From Oxalobacter aliiformigenes (GTDB lineage Bacteria; Pseudomonadota; Gammaproteobacteria; Burkholderiales; Burkholderiaceae_D): a stretch of DNA of 64,000 nt. Below, piece by piece: positions 9,537 to 18,256 of this stretch. The translations under genes and the position numbers were made by a program. The notes beneath the pieces are model-generated. The model was not told the origin of the DNA. It saw nothing but the letters and a program-made list of their open reading frames with translations, and did no database searches. The stretch lies in assembly GCF_027116575.1 (NCBI RefSeq), contig NZ_CP098252.1:1612001-1676000 (forward strand), written 5' to 3'. Within the stretch, counting starts at the first letter, position 1. Each line of letters begins with the position of its first letter.

Positions 9537-10294
9537 AATAAAAAGGTCTGTGCAAAATAACCATCAAATCCTTCTCCAAAAGTAATCATGAATTTTGACT
9601 CTGATACCAATCCAGCAAACTCATCAAAAGTCATTTCTTTTATTTCTTTCAGTTCATATTCTGGCAATTTTTCTGCCAATTTCCCCAATATACCTTTCTT
9701 CTTCTCATGTGTATCCGGTGAATATAAAATCCTTTTTTTCTTTTTCTCAAAAGGTATCACTGCATATGGCGATAAATCTGTAAATGGCGGTATCAATAAC
9801 GTTCTCAGTCCATAACGATCAGCATACTCCTGAGTGCTATACTGGTCATGTGCTGTTGTTTGTGTAATATTCCGTGTCAACAAATATAAATCTGCAAACT
9901 CTGCACGTTCCGGCATCAAACGGATATTTTGATTCATAATATTAATATGCAAATTTCTGAGCTTGCCTAAATACACTTCCATCTGGTTTATCATAGTCAC
10001 ATGCTCATAAAATGTTGATGCCGACTCTTCTGGAATAAATATTGTCAGATCCTTTACTTTTGAAAACAATAGCAATTGTGAAAATCGGTAAACGATAAAT
10101 TCATTCCGAAAATGCGTTTGAAGCACATAAGTACGCTGATCATGATTCGGACGTGTCATAATTATTACTTCGCATCCATGCATATCCTTCAAGGATTTCA
10201 TTTCCTTGGCAATCATGAAAAACGAATAGATCCCACCTGACATAAAATCCCCTTCTGGAACCAATATCACCATTAGCCTCTCAGACAGAAGATT
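9289..10294. repeat. Near-identical 1 kb repeat, copy 2 (with 8-base homopolymer)
   Basis: Copy 2 of a direct repeat; its partner is 10394-11398. I found only two single-base differences (near 9376/10481 and 10167/11271) plus the length of the C run (8 here, 7 in the other). The period upstream of the run is 1104 bases, exactly 368 codons, so the duplication is in frame apart from the homopolymer. Confidence 0.9.
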
Positions 10295-11584
10295 TTCTCT
10301 TGTAATCAATATATCTTGTATTGAAGGATATAATTTTTCATTACTAACTAACATGCCCTGCACAATAGTTTCTTTAGACAAGCGCGGATAGACATCATAA
10401 TCATCGTTACAAAATCGTTTCAATGCAGTCAGGTAACGTTCCCGACTATACAATCTATTTTGCATATCTACATAATGATCGATGCATCTTTTTCTCAATT
10501 CCCCATCTTCCTCGAATCTATTTATTTCCTCCACAATCCCTTTGCTCATCTCATCATAAGAGCTAAAAATATTATTTGTATTGAAATTTTCTGTTTCCGG
10601 AAAAAATTCCTGGTTATATACAGCAAAAGCTATCCCCCCCAATAAAAAGGTCTGTGCAAAATAACCATCAAATCCTTCTCCAAAAGTAATCATGAATTTT
10701 GACTCTGATACCAATCCAGCAAACTCATCAAAAGTCATTTCTTTTATTTCTTTCAGTTCATATTCTGGCAATTTTTCTGCCAATTTCCCCAATATACCTT
10801 TCTTCTTCTCATGTGTATCCGGTGAATATAAAATCCTTTTTTTCTTTTTCTCAAAAGGTATCACTGCATATGGCGATAAATCTGTAAATGGCGGTATCAA
10901 TAACGTTCTCAGTCCATAACGATCAGCATACTCCTGAGTGCTATACTGGTCATGTGCTGTTGTTTGTGTAATATTCCGTGTCAACAAATATAAATCTGCA
11001 AACTCTGCACGTTCCGGCATCAAACGGATATTTTGATTCATAATATTAATATGCAAATTTCTGAGCTTGCCTAAATACACTTCCATCTGGTTTATCATAG
11101 TCACATGCTCATAAAATGTTGATGCCGACTCTTCTGGAATAAATATTGTCAGATCCTTTACTTTTGAAAACAATAGCAATTGTGAAAATCGGTAAACGAT
11201 AAATTCATTCCGAAAATGCGTTTGAAGCACATAAGTACGCTGATCATGATTCGGACGTGTCATAATTATTACTTCACATCCATGCATATCCTTCAAGGAT
11301 TTCATTTCCTTGGCAATCATGAAAAACGAATAGATCCCACCTGACATAAAATCCCCTTCTGGAACCAATATCACCATTAGCCTCTCAGACAGAAGATTCA
11401 TCGTATCAATCAAACAGTCCTGAACGATTGGGAAAAATTTTTCTTTATTTTGTGATGAGTTAAATATCTCTAAATTGTCTTTTCCTACAAACAGTTCAAA
11501 AAGATATTTTCTAAGCCTTCTTCGCCATGAAGGTATAATAATCCAGAAAGTGAGCCAATTAGCAAGTCTTTTACAAATTTTCAT
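9509..11584 (-). CDS. Glycosyltransferase, two tandem modules, second one frameshifted
   Basis: Predicted GT-B-type glycosyltransferase of the glycan locus. The start (WIIIPSWRRRLRKYLFE, residues 14-30) is a basic amphipathic segment as seen in membrane-associated LPS transferases. Two nearly identical modules follow (about 63-430 and 431 onward), each running from LMVILVPEGDFMSGGIY through ILYSPDTHEKKKGILGKLAE and FGEGFDGYFAQTFLLGG. In module 1 the GG is coded by a G7 tract; in module 2 the tract is G8, so the frame ends eight codons later at 9509. The short edges between modules are diverged (VQDCLIDTMNLL against IQDILITRENLL) while the core is almost identical, which points to gene conversion or very recent duplication. 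Donor and acceptor are unknown. Confidence 0.75.
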   Translation of the reverse strand: MKICKRLANWLTFWIIIPSWRRRLRKYLFELFVGKDNLEIFNSSQNKEKFFPIVQDCLIDTMNLLSERLMVILVPEGDFMSGGIYSFFMIAKEMKSLKDMHGCEVIIMTRPNHDQRTYVLQTHFRNEFIVYRFSQLLLFSKVKDLTIFIPEESASTFYEHVTMINQMEVYLGKLRNLHINIMNQNIRLMPERAEFADLYLLTRNITQTTAHDQYSTQEYADRYGLRTLLIPPFTDLSPYAVIPFEKKKKRILYSPDTHEKKKGILGKLAEKLPEYELKEIKEMTFDEFAGLVSESKFMITFGEGFDGYFAQTFLLGGIAFAVYNQEFFPETENFNTNNIFSSYDEMSKGIVEEINRFEEDGELRKRCIDHYVDMQNRLYSRERYLTALKRFCNDDYDVYPRLSKETIVQGMLVSNEKLYPSIQDILITRENLLSERLMVILVPEGDFMSGGIYSFFMIAKEMKSLKDMHGCEVIIMTRPNHDQRTYVLQTHFRNEFIVYRFSQLLLFSKVKDLTIFIPEESASTFYEHVTMINQMEVYLGKLRNLHINIMNQNIRLMPERAEFADLYLLTRNITQTTAHDQYSTQEYADRYGLRTLLIPPFTDLSPYAVIPFEKKKKRILYSPDTHEKKKGILGKLAEKLPEYELKEIKEMTFDEFAGLVSESKFMITFGEGFDGYFAQTFLLGGDSFCCI
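10394..11398. repeat. Near-identical 1 kb repeat, copy 1 (with 7-base homopolymer)
   Basis: In-frame partner of 9289-10294, separated from it by a 99-base diverged spacer (10295-10393). It contains the C7 run (10634-10640) that keeps the reading frame open on the minus strand. Confidence 0.9.
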
Positions 11585-11597
11585 TATAAATAATCAT

Positions 11598-12758
11598 CTA
11601 AAGCACATTTTCAGGTACTTTCACCCATTTTCCTTCAGCTATTGAACGACTTACCGAACTCAAAAAAACCAATCCTTCAATGGATTCATCTAACCCAAAA
11701 ACATAAGGGCCTTTTCTATCCTTTTTATCTTCCCAAAAAGCAAACAAATCTTTAGCGATATCACAATAATAATTCGCAAATGCTTCTATATATCCAGCTG
11801 GATGCCCTACCTTAAACCTAGAATAGACTACATCGTTTGCACAAAAAATCCCTGCATTACCTCTATCCAATATACTACGTTCTCCAGTATCTTTATAGAG
11901 ATAGAAAATTTCTGGTCTTTCTTGCTGCCACTCTACTGCACCTCGCTCTCCATATATATAGAACTTTAGGCCATTTCTGTTTCCGAGAGCAGTCTTGCTG
12001 TACCAGATATTAACAAATACATCATTGGTATAATTAGCCAATACATTAATATTATCGACAATACCTTTAAAGTTACCATAGTTTGCTGCATGAGCAACGA
12101 GTTTAATAGGTTTCTCTTGAATTAAAAAATCGACTAAATGATGAACATGTATTCCCAAATCAAGTGAGATAGTAGGTATACTTCCATCATATAATCGCCA
12201 ATTTTGAGGAACTACTGGATTTCCATCAACATTTTTTTTCAAAAACCCTTCTTGAGGCATTTCTATTTTAACTTGCTGTATCTTTCCAAGAATACCTTTA
12301 CGTATAATTTCACGAATTTCTCGAACGATTGGATATCCAGTATAGTTGTAAGTTACTCTTAAAAAACCGCCATATTTTCGGTACAGATCACGTAAAAGCA
12401 CAACTTCATCAAGGTTGGAAACAAGCGCCTTTTCACATATTACAGGAATTCCTTTTGTAACACATTTTTCCAGTTGATTAATGTGCTGATCCTGCGGTGT
12501 CAAAATAACGATAGCATCAATATTATTTTTTTCATCATGTATTAAATCCTCTAAAGAAAAGTAAATTCGATTTTCAGGAACTCCATATACATAACCAGAT
12601 TCTATATTAATATTTTTATTGCGACTGAAACACCCTGCAACTAATTGAAACATACCATCCATTTGAGAAGAAACAAAATGTGCGCGACCAACAGCAGAAT
12701 TGATAGCTCCCCCAACAAATGCAAGCCTAATCTTCTCATGTTTTCTTTTTCTATTCAT
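11598..12758 (-). CDS. Gfo/Idh/MocA-family sugar oxidoreductase
   Basis: NAD(P)-dependent oxidoreductase expected to oxidise or reduce a ring hydroxyl of a nucleotide sugar. The N-terminal Rossmann unit reads IRLAFVGGAINSAVGRAHF, the family EKP motif appears as CEKAL, and the C-terminal alpha/beta domain includes SLDLGIHVHHLVDFL with the usual catalytic-region histidines. ATG 12758 (386 residues) is chosen over 12794 because it avoids overlap with the ATP-grasp gene, though neither has a strong ribosome-binding site. Together with the DegT aminotransferase upstream it could make an amino sugar by oxidation then transamination. Confidence 0.82.
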   Translation of the reverse strand: MNRKRKHEKIRLAFVGGAINSAVGRAHFVSSQMDGMFQLVAGCFSRNKNINIESGYVYGVPENRIYFSLEDLIHDEKNNIDAIVILTPQDQHINQLEKCVTKGIPVICEKALVSNLDEVVLLRDLYRKYGGFLRVTYNYTGYPIVREIREIIRKGILGKIQQVKIEMPQEGFLKKNVDGNPVVPQNWRLYDGSIPTISLDLGIHVHHLVDFLIQEKPIKLVAHAANYGNFKGIVDNINVLANYTNDVFVNIWYSKTALGNRNGLKFYIYGERGAVEWQQERPEIFYLYKDTGERSILDRGNAGIFCANDVVYSRFKVGHPAGYIEAFANYYCDIAKDLFAFWEDKKDRKGPYVFGLDESIEGLVFLSSVSRSIAEGKWVKVPENVL

Positions 12759-12768
12759 ATTTAATACT

Positions 12769-13917
12769 TTATACAGAAAGTGAATACAAACCACGTCGCA
12801 TGATAATGTCTTTTATTCTACAAATATCATTTTTGTTATCACAAGACACAAACATAATACCTACTCTACCAAATGGACTCTTTTTTATACGTTCTCCCGA
12901 TTTCGCGAGAGAAAAATAATCAATCAGATTTATTGAAACATGATAATTAATGGAATAAAAATCCAATTCTTCATCAGTAGTTACTGTATGCCTTAACACA
13001 TAATCGTTTTTTTTACATATCTCTTCTTTATGCAAAATTCCTAAAAAACCTTTCAAATACATTTTGGCATAAGGATATCCCGTAGACAATTCAACTAATC
13101 TAGAATAAAGATCACCTGGGCAACGACGAGTAAGTTCAATCAGCCAAAACCTGTTTCCATTGCTAATTAACTGGGTATGCAACAAACCATCCTGAAGTTT
13201 CAGATCATTAACAATATATTCAATACACTGCCTGATTTCTTTAAGAAGATTCTTATCAAAAAAGTAATCTATATAACTTGTATCAACAACAAACTCATTG
13301 GCAGAGCCATATTCTGCTACAATAAAATCTTGAACAATCTTTCCATTACAAATAAATGCAGTATGACTATAAAGATTTCCATTAACATATTCTTCAATAA
13401 TAAAATTTTTCGAACGTGAATAACATTTAGCTTCCTCAATTGCTCCTATCAATTCTTCCTCATTTTCAATAATCCTTATCCCTCTTCCACTATAAGAATC
13501 TACTGGTTTTACCAGAACCTTTACTCTTATATCATTTAAGCCATGAACCTTAAAAACTTTGGGCACAGGAAGTTTTTTTAAGGCAGAGTAAGATCTGAAT
13601 TTTTCTTTATTAAATAATATTTCTGTCTTATCTATTGGATCAATAACAACATTTTTATTGCTTTCCTTAATCTTTGAACAAGTAAGATAAGAAATATCAT
13701 TGCAACCAGGAACAACCGCCGAATAATTTTCTTTTAATATGTGTCTTTTTAAACTTTGAAGATCACTATAATCTAATTTTATATATTTTTTTCTTGCTAT
13801 ACGAGCCAGAAAATCTTCATCATTACTGCCACAAACATACACATTATTCGTCAATTTCTTCAATTCCAGATAAATAGGGAAAGAAGAAATATTCGTATCA
13901 AGAAGAAGAATTTTCAT
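12769..13917 (-). CDS. ATP-grasp ligase
   Basis: Predicted ATP-dependent carboxylate-amine (or thiol) ligase of 382 residues. It has the three ATP-grasp parts: a pre-grasp Rossmann-like start (KILLLDTNISSFPIYLEL), a central ATP clamp with VLVKPVDSYSGRGIRII near 130-148 and FIIEEYVNG, and the metal-binding end with LIELTRRCPGD. The substrate is unknown. Its position between a DegT aminotransferase and a Gfo/Idh/MocA enzyme suggests it joins an amino acid or other acid to an amino sugar, or makes the acid precursor. The Lys/Ile/Asn-rich coding is unlike the core genes. Confidence 0.8.
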   Translation of the reverse strand: MKILLLDTNISSFPIYLELKKLTNNVYVCGSNDEDFLARIARKKYIKLDYSDLQSLKRHILKENYSAVVPGCNDISYLTCSKIKESNKNVVIDPIDKTEILFNKEKFRSYSALKKLPVPKVFKVHGLNDIRVKVLVKPVDSYSGRGIRIIENEEELIGAIEEAKCYSRSKNFIIEEYVNGNLYSHTAFICNGKIVQDFIVAEYGSANEFVVDTSYIDYFFDKNLLKEIRQCIEYIVNDLKLQDGLLHTQLISNGNRFWLIELTRRCPGDLYSRLVELSTGYPYAKMYLKGFLGILHKEEICKKNDYVLRHTVTTDEELDFYSINYHVSINLIDYFSLAKSGERIKKSPFGRVGIMFVSCDNKNDICRIKDIIMRRGLYSLSV

Positions 13918-14011
13918 TTAATTTATACCGGAAAGCACCTAAAATGCCATATAATCAATTAATGACAATAAAAAATTTCAACTACTTATAACATCGACAT
14001 TTACTTATTTC

Positions 14012-15076
14012 TTACAATCTGCTACAGATTGCTTTTACTGTTTCCTCTTTCATTCCAACAAAAAGTGGCAAACATGCAATCCGTGATGAAATGTCTTCAG
14101 AAATCGGATTATTATTTTTTACTTTTAGATAGTGTAATTTATTCAAGCTAGGATAAAAATACCGACGAGGATAAATATCCATTTTTCGCAAGCGATCAAA
14201 CGCAGCCAAAAGTTCATTTTCACTCTCAAAGAGTACGGGATAGTAAGCGTAGTTATACTCTAAATTTCTCTGTTCTTTAGGACGCTCTATTTTTTTTATA
14301 AGCAATGAATTATAAAGTTCTGATATTTTTTTACGTTCAGCAATAATTTCTTTTAGGTACCGAAAGTTACATAAACCCATAGCAGCATTGAACTCATCCT
14401 GTTTAGCATTTATGCCTAACATATAATGCGAATCCCCTTCATGCCCAAAACGCCTAAGTAAATTCAACTTATCGGAAACATCCTTGTCTTGCACAAGGCA
14501 GCCCCCTCCTTCAATAGTATGAAAAAGCTTTGTCGCATGAAACGAAAGGGTCGAAATATCGCCATAAGAACAAAGCGCTCTTCCCTTGTAGAAACTACCA
14601 AATGTATGAGCCGCATCATATATGACCTTCAAATCATGCTTTTTGGCAATACTTTCTATTGCATCTACATCACATGCATAACCAAAAACATGTACAGGCA
14701 TGATTGCTTTGGTTCTAGGGGTAATCGCCTCTTCAATTTTTGAAACATCAATCGTGAAATTTTTAGGTTCAATATCAACAAATACAGGCGTACAACGTTC
14801 CCAGAGTATCGAAGATACCGTTGCCACATAACTGAATGGTGTTGTGATTACCTCACCTTCCGTAATCCCCAAAGCATGAAGAGCAAGTTGAAGCGCAATC
14901 GTTCCGTTTGTTACGTAGTGAAAATGTTCAATCCCAAGAAATTTCCGCATCGTCTGTTCAAATTCCTGAACATTTGGCCCCTGATTAGTCAAAATACCCC
15001 GATCAAAGATATCGGAAACTTTTTTCAAAAATTCCTCTTTCGGAGGCAAAAAAGGTCGCGTTACATAAATACTCAT
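14012..15076 (-). CDS. DegT/DnrJ/EryC1/StrS aminotransferase
   Basis: PLP-dependent sugar aminotransferase that would convert a keto nucleotide sugar to an amino sugar. Seen are the FDRGILTNQGPNVQEFE substrate region, TNGTIALQLALHALG, the PLP Asp in VIYDAAHTFGS and the PLP Lys (residue 183) in SFHATKLFHTIEGGG. Length (354 residues) fits. The ATG at 15076 is chosen over an in-frame start 45 bases upstream because the protein then begins at the conserved VTRPFLPP. It heads the minus-strand group; about 690 bases of non-coding DNA separate it from the plus-strand heptose operon. Confidence 0.88.
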   Translation of the reverse strand: MSIYVTRPFLPPKEEFLKKVSDIFDRGILTNQGPNVQEFEQTMRKFLGIEHFHYVTNGTIALQLALHALGITEGEVITTPFSYVATVSSILWERCTPVFVDIEPKNFTIDVSKIEEAITPRTKAIMPVHVFGYACDVDAIESIAKKHDLKVIYDAAHTFGSFYKGRALCSYGDISTLSFHATKLFHTIEGGGCLVQDKDVSDKLNLLRRFGHEGDSHYMLGINAKQDEFNAAMGLCNFRYLKEIIAERKKISELYNSLLIKKIERPKEQRNLEYNYAYYPVLFESENELLAAFDRLRKMDIYPRRYFYPSLNKLHYLKVKNNNPISEDISSRIACLPLFVGMKEETVKAICSRL

Positions 15077-15227
15077 AATTAAATAAACACCACAAATCGA
15101 ACACCACTCTGACTTCCACAACTTACTTCACTTAAACCTTCAGACAAGTTAGTGGCCTAAGCTCCCTCTATCGTCCTCCTTATCCTCAGAGACAATCACT
15201 TCATCAACAACGCATTCAGACACTTAC

Positions 15228-15434
15228 TGCTTTTTAGCGGACACGACATCTATAGCTTCACATAACTCACTGATAATAATATGTTTTTTAACTCTCTAAC
15301 AATTCGCGTAGCACAAAAAACGCTACAAACGTGTACGTATGTCCGCCACTATTTTTGCTCCCGTAGCGGCGTCTACTGCTATAGAAACATTTGTCAGACA
15401 CACAACAAATTTTCTCTATGTCCGCTAAAAAGCA
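15228..15434. mobile_element. MITE-like element or IS remnant with 16-bp inverted ends
   Basis: TGCTTTTTAGCGGACA at 15228-15243 is repeated as its exact reverse complement at 15419-15434, enclosing 175 bases with no coding frame. The interior has a smaller hairpin (GTAGC/GCTAC near 15312-15330) and a partial internal copy of the end sequence (TGTCCGCC near 15346). A clean target-site duplication is not seen, and no other copy was found in this window. The size and the perfect ends fit a miniature inverted-repeat element, but the family is unknown to me. Confidence 0.55.
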
Positions 15435-15584
15435 TTAAATCACATTTATAACTATAAATTGCCACAACACGTTTTCGTCACAATCTATAAGAAAAACAAT
15501 ACCTAACAAGGTCTTCAGTATAGCTGCATCATGACAACCTGTCTACATTTTTTAAAAATGTCTTTCTCTAAAAAATCTTAAAAA

Positions 15585-15598
15585 TTGATTTATATCAA
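15585..15598 (+). promoter_or_regulatory. FNR/ANR-type operator upstream of heptose operon
   Basis: TTGATTTATATCAA is a perfect match to TTGAT-N4-ATCAA. A -10-like GTTAAT lies at 15622-15627, putting the start of transcription near 15633, so the box would be centred about 41.5 bases upstream, the classical position for activation by FNR-type regulators. The first gene starts at 15768. Confidence 0.55.
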
Positions 15599-15767
15599 CA
15601 GGTTGGTAGTTCTGTATATCTGTTAATGCTTTTTAAAAGAATTTGAAAGATACCCAAAGATATTTGACCCAAAAATCCATAATAAAACATCGTCTCAAGT
15701 ACGTTACACCAGACACAATGCAATATTACTTTCGCTAAAAAAGTTATAACTACCCGATTATTATCAG

Positions 15768-16634
15768 ATGATATCCATAATAGTCCCGGTTTTTGAATCA
15801 GAAAAAACCATCAAGAGATGTCTCGAATCCATTTTGAATCAAAGTTATCAGGACTTCGAGATTGTGGTTGTTTATAAGGAAGGAAATGATAAAACTTTAG
15901 ACGTCATCAATTCGCTTCATGATTCACGTATAAGAGTCGTTTATCAGCACCAAGAAAGTGGTCCGGGAGGAGCAAGAAATATTGGAATAGATTCGTCCAC
16001 AGGTGAACATTTGGGATTTGTAGAATCGGACGACTTTATTGAAAAGGATTTTTATAGAAAGCTCTATCAAAGAATTGAAAACGATAAAAGCGATATAGCA
16101 TGGGGAGAAATATGCAGGCAAGATAAAAATACCATGTGGACGTTACACGACCGGAACTCTGTTGAAACAGTTTTTTTTGAAAAATATAGCAAGGTCAGTA
16201 ATGGGGCATCTTTTGATAAGCTGTTCAAGGCTTCTTTGATCAAAAACCACTCGATCAGATTTACCGAAAAACTCCGGTATGAAGATAATCCATTCCTATT
16301 AAAGGCGTTTTATTATTCTGACAAAATCAGTCTCGTGAAAAACGCTATATATTTTTATGGTCCCACTCCTCATTCTAGCGAATATCGTGAGAAACTGAAA
16401 CGATGCGTTATTCCGATTGCGGCAGAAATGACTGATTTTGCCAAAGCCTGCCATTTTTCACCACGGGAAATGAAGTTATTGCAAAAGAAAATCATTAAAT
16501 CTTTTGCTTCATCATTTATTTTTGAATCTGATGTCTATATTCCTTTAAAAGAGATTAGCGGAATTCCCTTCCGGTTCAAAATACGATATTTAAAAAGAAA
16601 ATTGAAAAGTATATTTAAAAGGAAAAACAATTGA
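15768..16634 (+). CDS. Family 2 glycosyltransferase
   Basis: GT-A glycosyltransferase that would add one sugar to a lipid-linked glycan at the cytoplasmic face of the membrane. The N-terminus ISIIVPVFESEKTIKRCLESIL is the standard GT2 nucleotide-binding opening, GPGGARNIGI follows at about 65-74, and the DXD-type metal site is ESDD at 86-89. The 288 residues end in a basic amphipathic tail (KIRYLKRKLKSIFKRK) fit for membrane contact. It is first in the plus-strand heptose operon; its TGA overlaps the next ATG (TGATG). Sugar specificity is unknown. Confidence 0.88.
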   Translation: MISIIVPVFESEKTIKRCLESILNQSYQDFEIVVVYKEGNDKTLDVINSLHDSRIRVVYQHQESGPGGARNIGIDSSTGEHLGFVESDDFIEKDFYRKLYQRIENDKSDIAWGEICRQDKNTMWTLHDRNSVETVFFEKYSKVSNGASFDKLFKASLIKNHSIRFTEKLRYEDNPFLLKAFYYSDKISLVKNAIYFYGPTPHSSEYREKLKRCVIPIAAEMTDFAKACHFSPREMKLLQKKIIKSFASSFIFESDVYIPLKEISGIPFRFKIRYLKRKLKSIFKRKNN

Positions 16635-17662
16635 TGAAAAAGAAAGCGTTCATAACCGGCATAACCGGAATGGTTGGTTCGCATCTGGCTGATTATCTTG
16701 TCCGCGAAACAGACTGGGAAGTTTATGGAATGTACCGATGGAGAAGCCCTCTGGACAATATCCGTCATTTAATAAATGACATCAACTCGAAAAACCGTAT
16801 TCACCTGGTATATGGTGATTTGAGAGACGCTATTTCAATTGACAATGCAGTCAAAGAAGTATTGCCGGATTATGTTTTTCATCTCGCTGCACAAAGTTAT
16901 CCCAAAACGAGTTTTACAGCACCGTTAGATACCTTGGATACCAATATTCAGGGTACTACGAGAGTACTGGAAGCATTGAAAAACTTCGCACCGAATGCCG
17001 TTATCCACGTTTGCGCCTCTTCTGAAGTCTTCGGGCGTGTCTCCAAAGAAAAATTGGCTGAAATGGGAGGCGTCATCAATGAAGAATGTACATTCCACCC
17101 CGCTTCTCCTTACGCCATTTCCAAAGTCGGAACTGATCTGGTTGGAAGATATTACGCACAAGCTTTCGGCATGACAGTCATGACCACCCGTATGTTCACT
17201 CATACAGGACCGAGACGTGGTGATGTCTTTGCGGAAAGTACATTTGCCAAACAGATCGCCATGATTGAAGCCGGTTTGTTACCGCCTGTCGTCAAGGTTG
17301 GAAATCTTGATTCACTTCGCACTTTCGCCGATGTCCGCGATGCAGTCAGAGCTTATTACATGCTCGTAACGGTCAATCCGATTGCAGGTGAATACTACAA
17401 CATTGGTGGAACATATACCTGCAAGGTCGGAGAAATGCTGGATTATCTGATATCCCAGTCGAAAATGAAAGATCAGATAAAAATTGAAATTGATCCGGAA
17501 AGGCTGCGCCCTATCGATGCCGATTTGCAAATACCGGATACCTCCAAATTCGAAAGACATTCAGGATGGAAACCGGAAATTCCTTTTGAAAAAACCATGA
17601 CGGATCTTCTTGATTACTGGCGTGAAAGAGTTGCACGTGGTGAAAAATTTCTTCAGCGCTAA
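16634..17662 (+). CDS. GDP-sugar 4,6-dehydratase, probably for GDP-D-manno-heptose (DmhA/WcbK-like)
   Basis: Extended short-chain dehydrogenase of the GDP-mannose 4,6-dehydratase group, 342 residues. It shows the NAD loop TGITGMVGSHLADYL, the SSE triad part (CASSEVFG, near 128-135), catalytic YAISK (Tyr160, Lys164) and the RPIDADLQIPDTSKFE end typical of this group. The next three genes make GDP-D-glycero-alpha-D-manno-heptose, so the likely substrate is GDP-heptose and the product GDP-6-deoxy-4-keto-heptose, as for DmhA of Yersinia and WcbK of Burkholderia. GDP-mannose remains possible. ATG 16634 is preferred to the TTG just before. Confidence 0.8.
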   Translation: MKKKAFITGITGMVGSHLADYLVRETDWEVYGMYRWRSPLDNIRHLINDINSKNRIHLVYGDLRDAISIDNAVKEVLPDYVFHLAAQSYPKTSFTAPLDTLDTNIQGTTRVLEALKNFAPNAVIHVCASSEVFGRVSKEKLAEMGGVINEECTFHPASPYAISKVGTDLVGRYYAQAFGMTVMTTRMFTHTGPRRGDVFAESTFAKQIAMIEAGLLPPVVKVGNLDSLRTFADVRDAVRAYYMLVTVNPIAGEYYNIGGTYTCKVGEMLDYLISQSKMKDQIKIEIDPERLRPIDADLQIPDTSKFERHSGWKPEIPFEKTMTDLLDYWRERVARGEKFLQR

Positions 17663-17681
17663 AAAACAATATGAATTGAAA

Positions 17682-18248
17682 ATGAAAGAAATTGAAATCG
17701 CACTTGATCAGATTGCATACAATTTTATCAATCTGAAAAACAAAGCTCTCATAATCAATGACATCTCAAAAGTCTGGATAAATGCCTTATCCAACGGCAA
17801 CAAAGTTATATTTTGTGGAAATGGTGGCTCCGCTGCCGATTCGCAACACCTCGCAGCCGAATTGATGGGACGTTACAAAATAGACCGTAATCCAATGGCC
17901 TCAATCAGTCTTACCGTCGATACATCCGCTCTTACCGCTATCGGGAATGATTATGGTTATGAAAAAGTCTTTTCGCGACAATTAAGAGGAATTGGCAAAA
18001 CAGGCGATGTTCTGGTCGGCATTTCTACATCAGGCAATTCAAAAAACATTCTGGATGCCTTTCAGACAGCAAAAGAACTCGGTATCAAAACGGTTGCATT
18101 TACCGGCGAAGGAGGTGGAGCCATGAAAAAAGAAGCTGACTTATGCCTCAATGTCCCCTCTACTGTGACCAATAACATTCAGGAAATGCACATTGCCTGC
18201 GGTCACATGATTTGCGGAATCGTTGAAAATCATTTTTACGGCAAGTAA
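17682..18248 (+). CDS. gmhA: Sedoheptulose 7-phosphate isomerase GmhA
   Basis: SIS-domain isomerase converting sedoheptulose 7-phosphate to D-glycero-D-manno-heptose 7-phosphate, the first step to heptose nucleotides. The phosphate-binding CGNGGSAADSQHLAAEL, the AIGNDYGYEKVFSRQ loop, the STSGNS motif and the C-terminal IQEMHIACGHMICGIVE are all present. The first ATG (17682) gives 188 residues, close to known GmhA proteins; only TTG and GTG codons lie upstream in frame and would overlap the dehydratase gene. It is followed by the kinase gene after 8 bases. Confidence 0.92.
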   Translation: MKEIEIALDQIAYNFINLKNKALIINDISKVWINALSNGNKVIFCGNGGSAADSQHLAAELMGRYKIDRNPMASISLTVDTSALTAIGNDYGYEKVFSRQLRGIGKTGDVLVGISTSGNSKNILDAFQTAKELGIKTVAFTGEGGGAMKKEADLCLNVPSTVTNNIQEMHIACGHMICGIVENHFYGK

Positions 18249-18256
18249 AAAACAGA

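Larger units (their letters stand above)
15077..15767. other. Divergent intergenic region with MITE-like element and FNR-type box
   Basis: This gap of about 690 bases holds no supported gene. It contains a 207-base element with perfect terminal inverted repeats (15228-15434) and a perfect TTGAT-N4-ATCAA box (15585-15598), both listed separately. It should carry the promoters of the DegT group and of the heptose operon. Confidence 0.6.
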
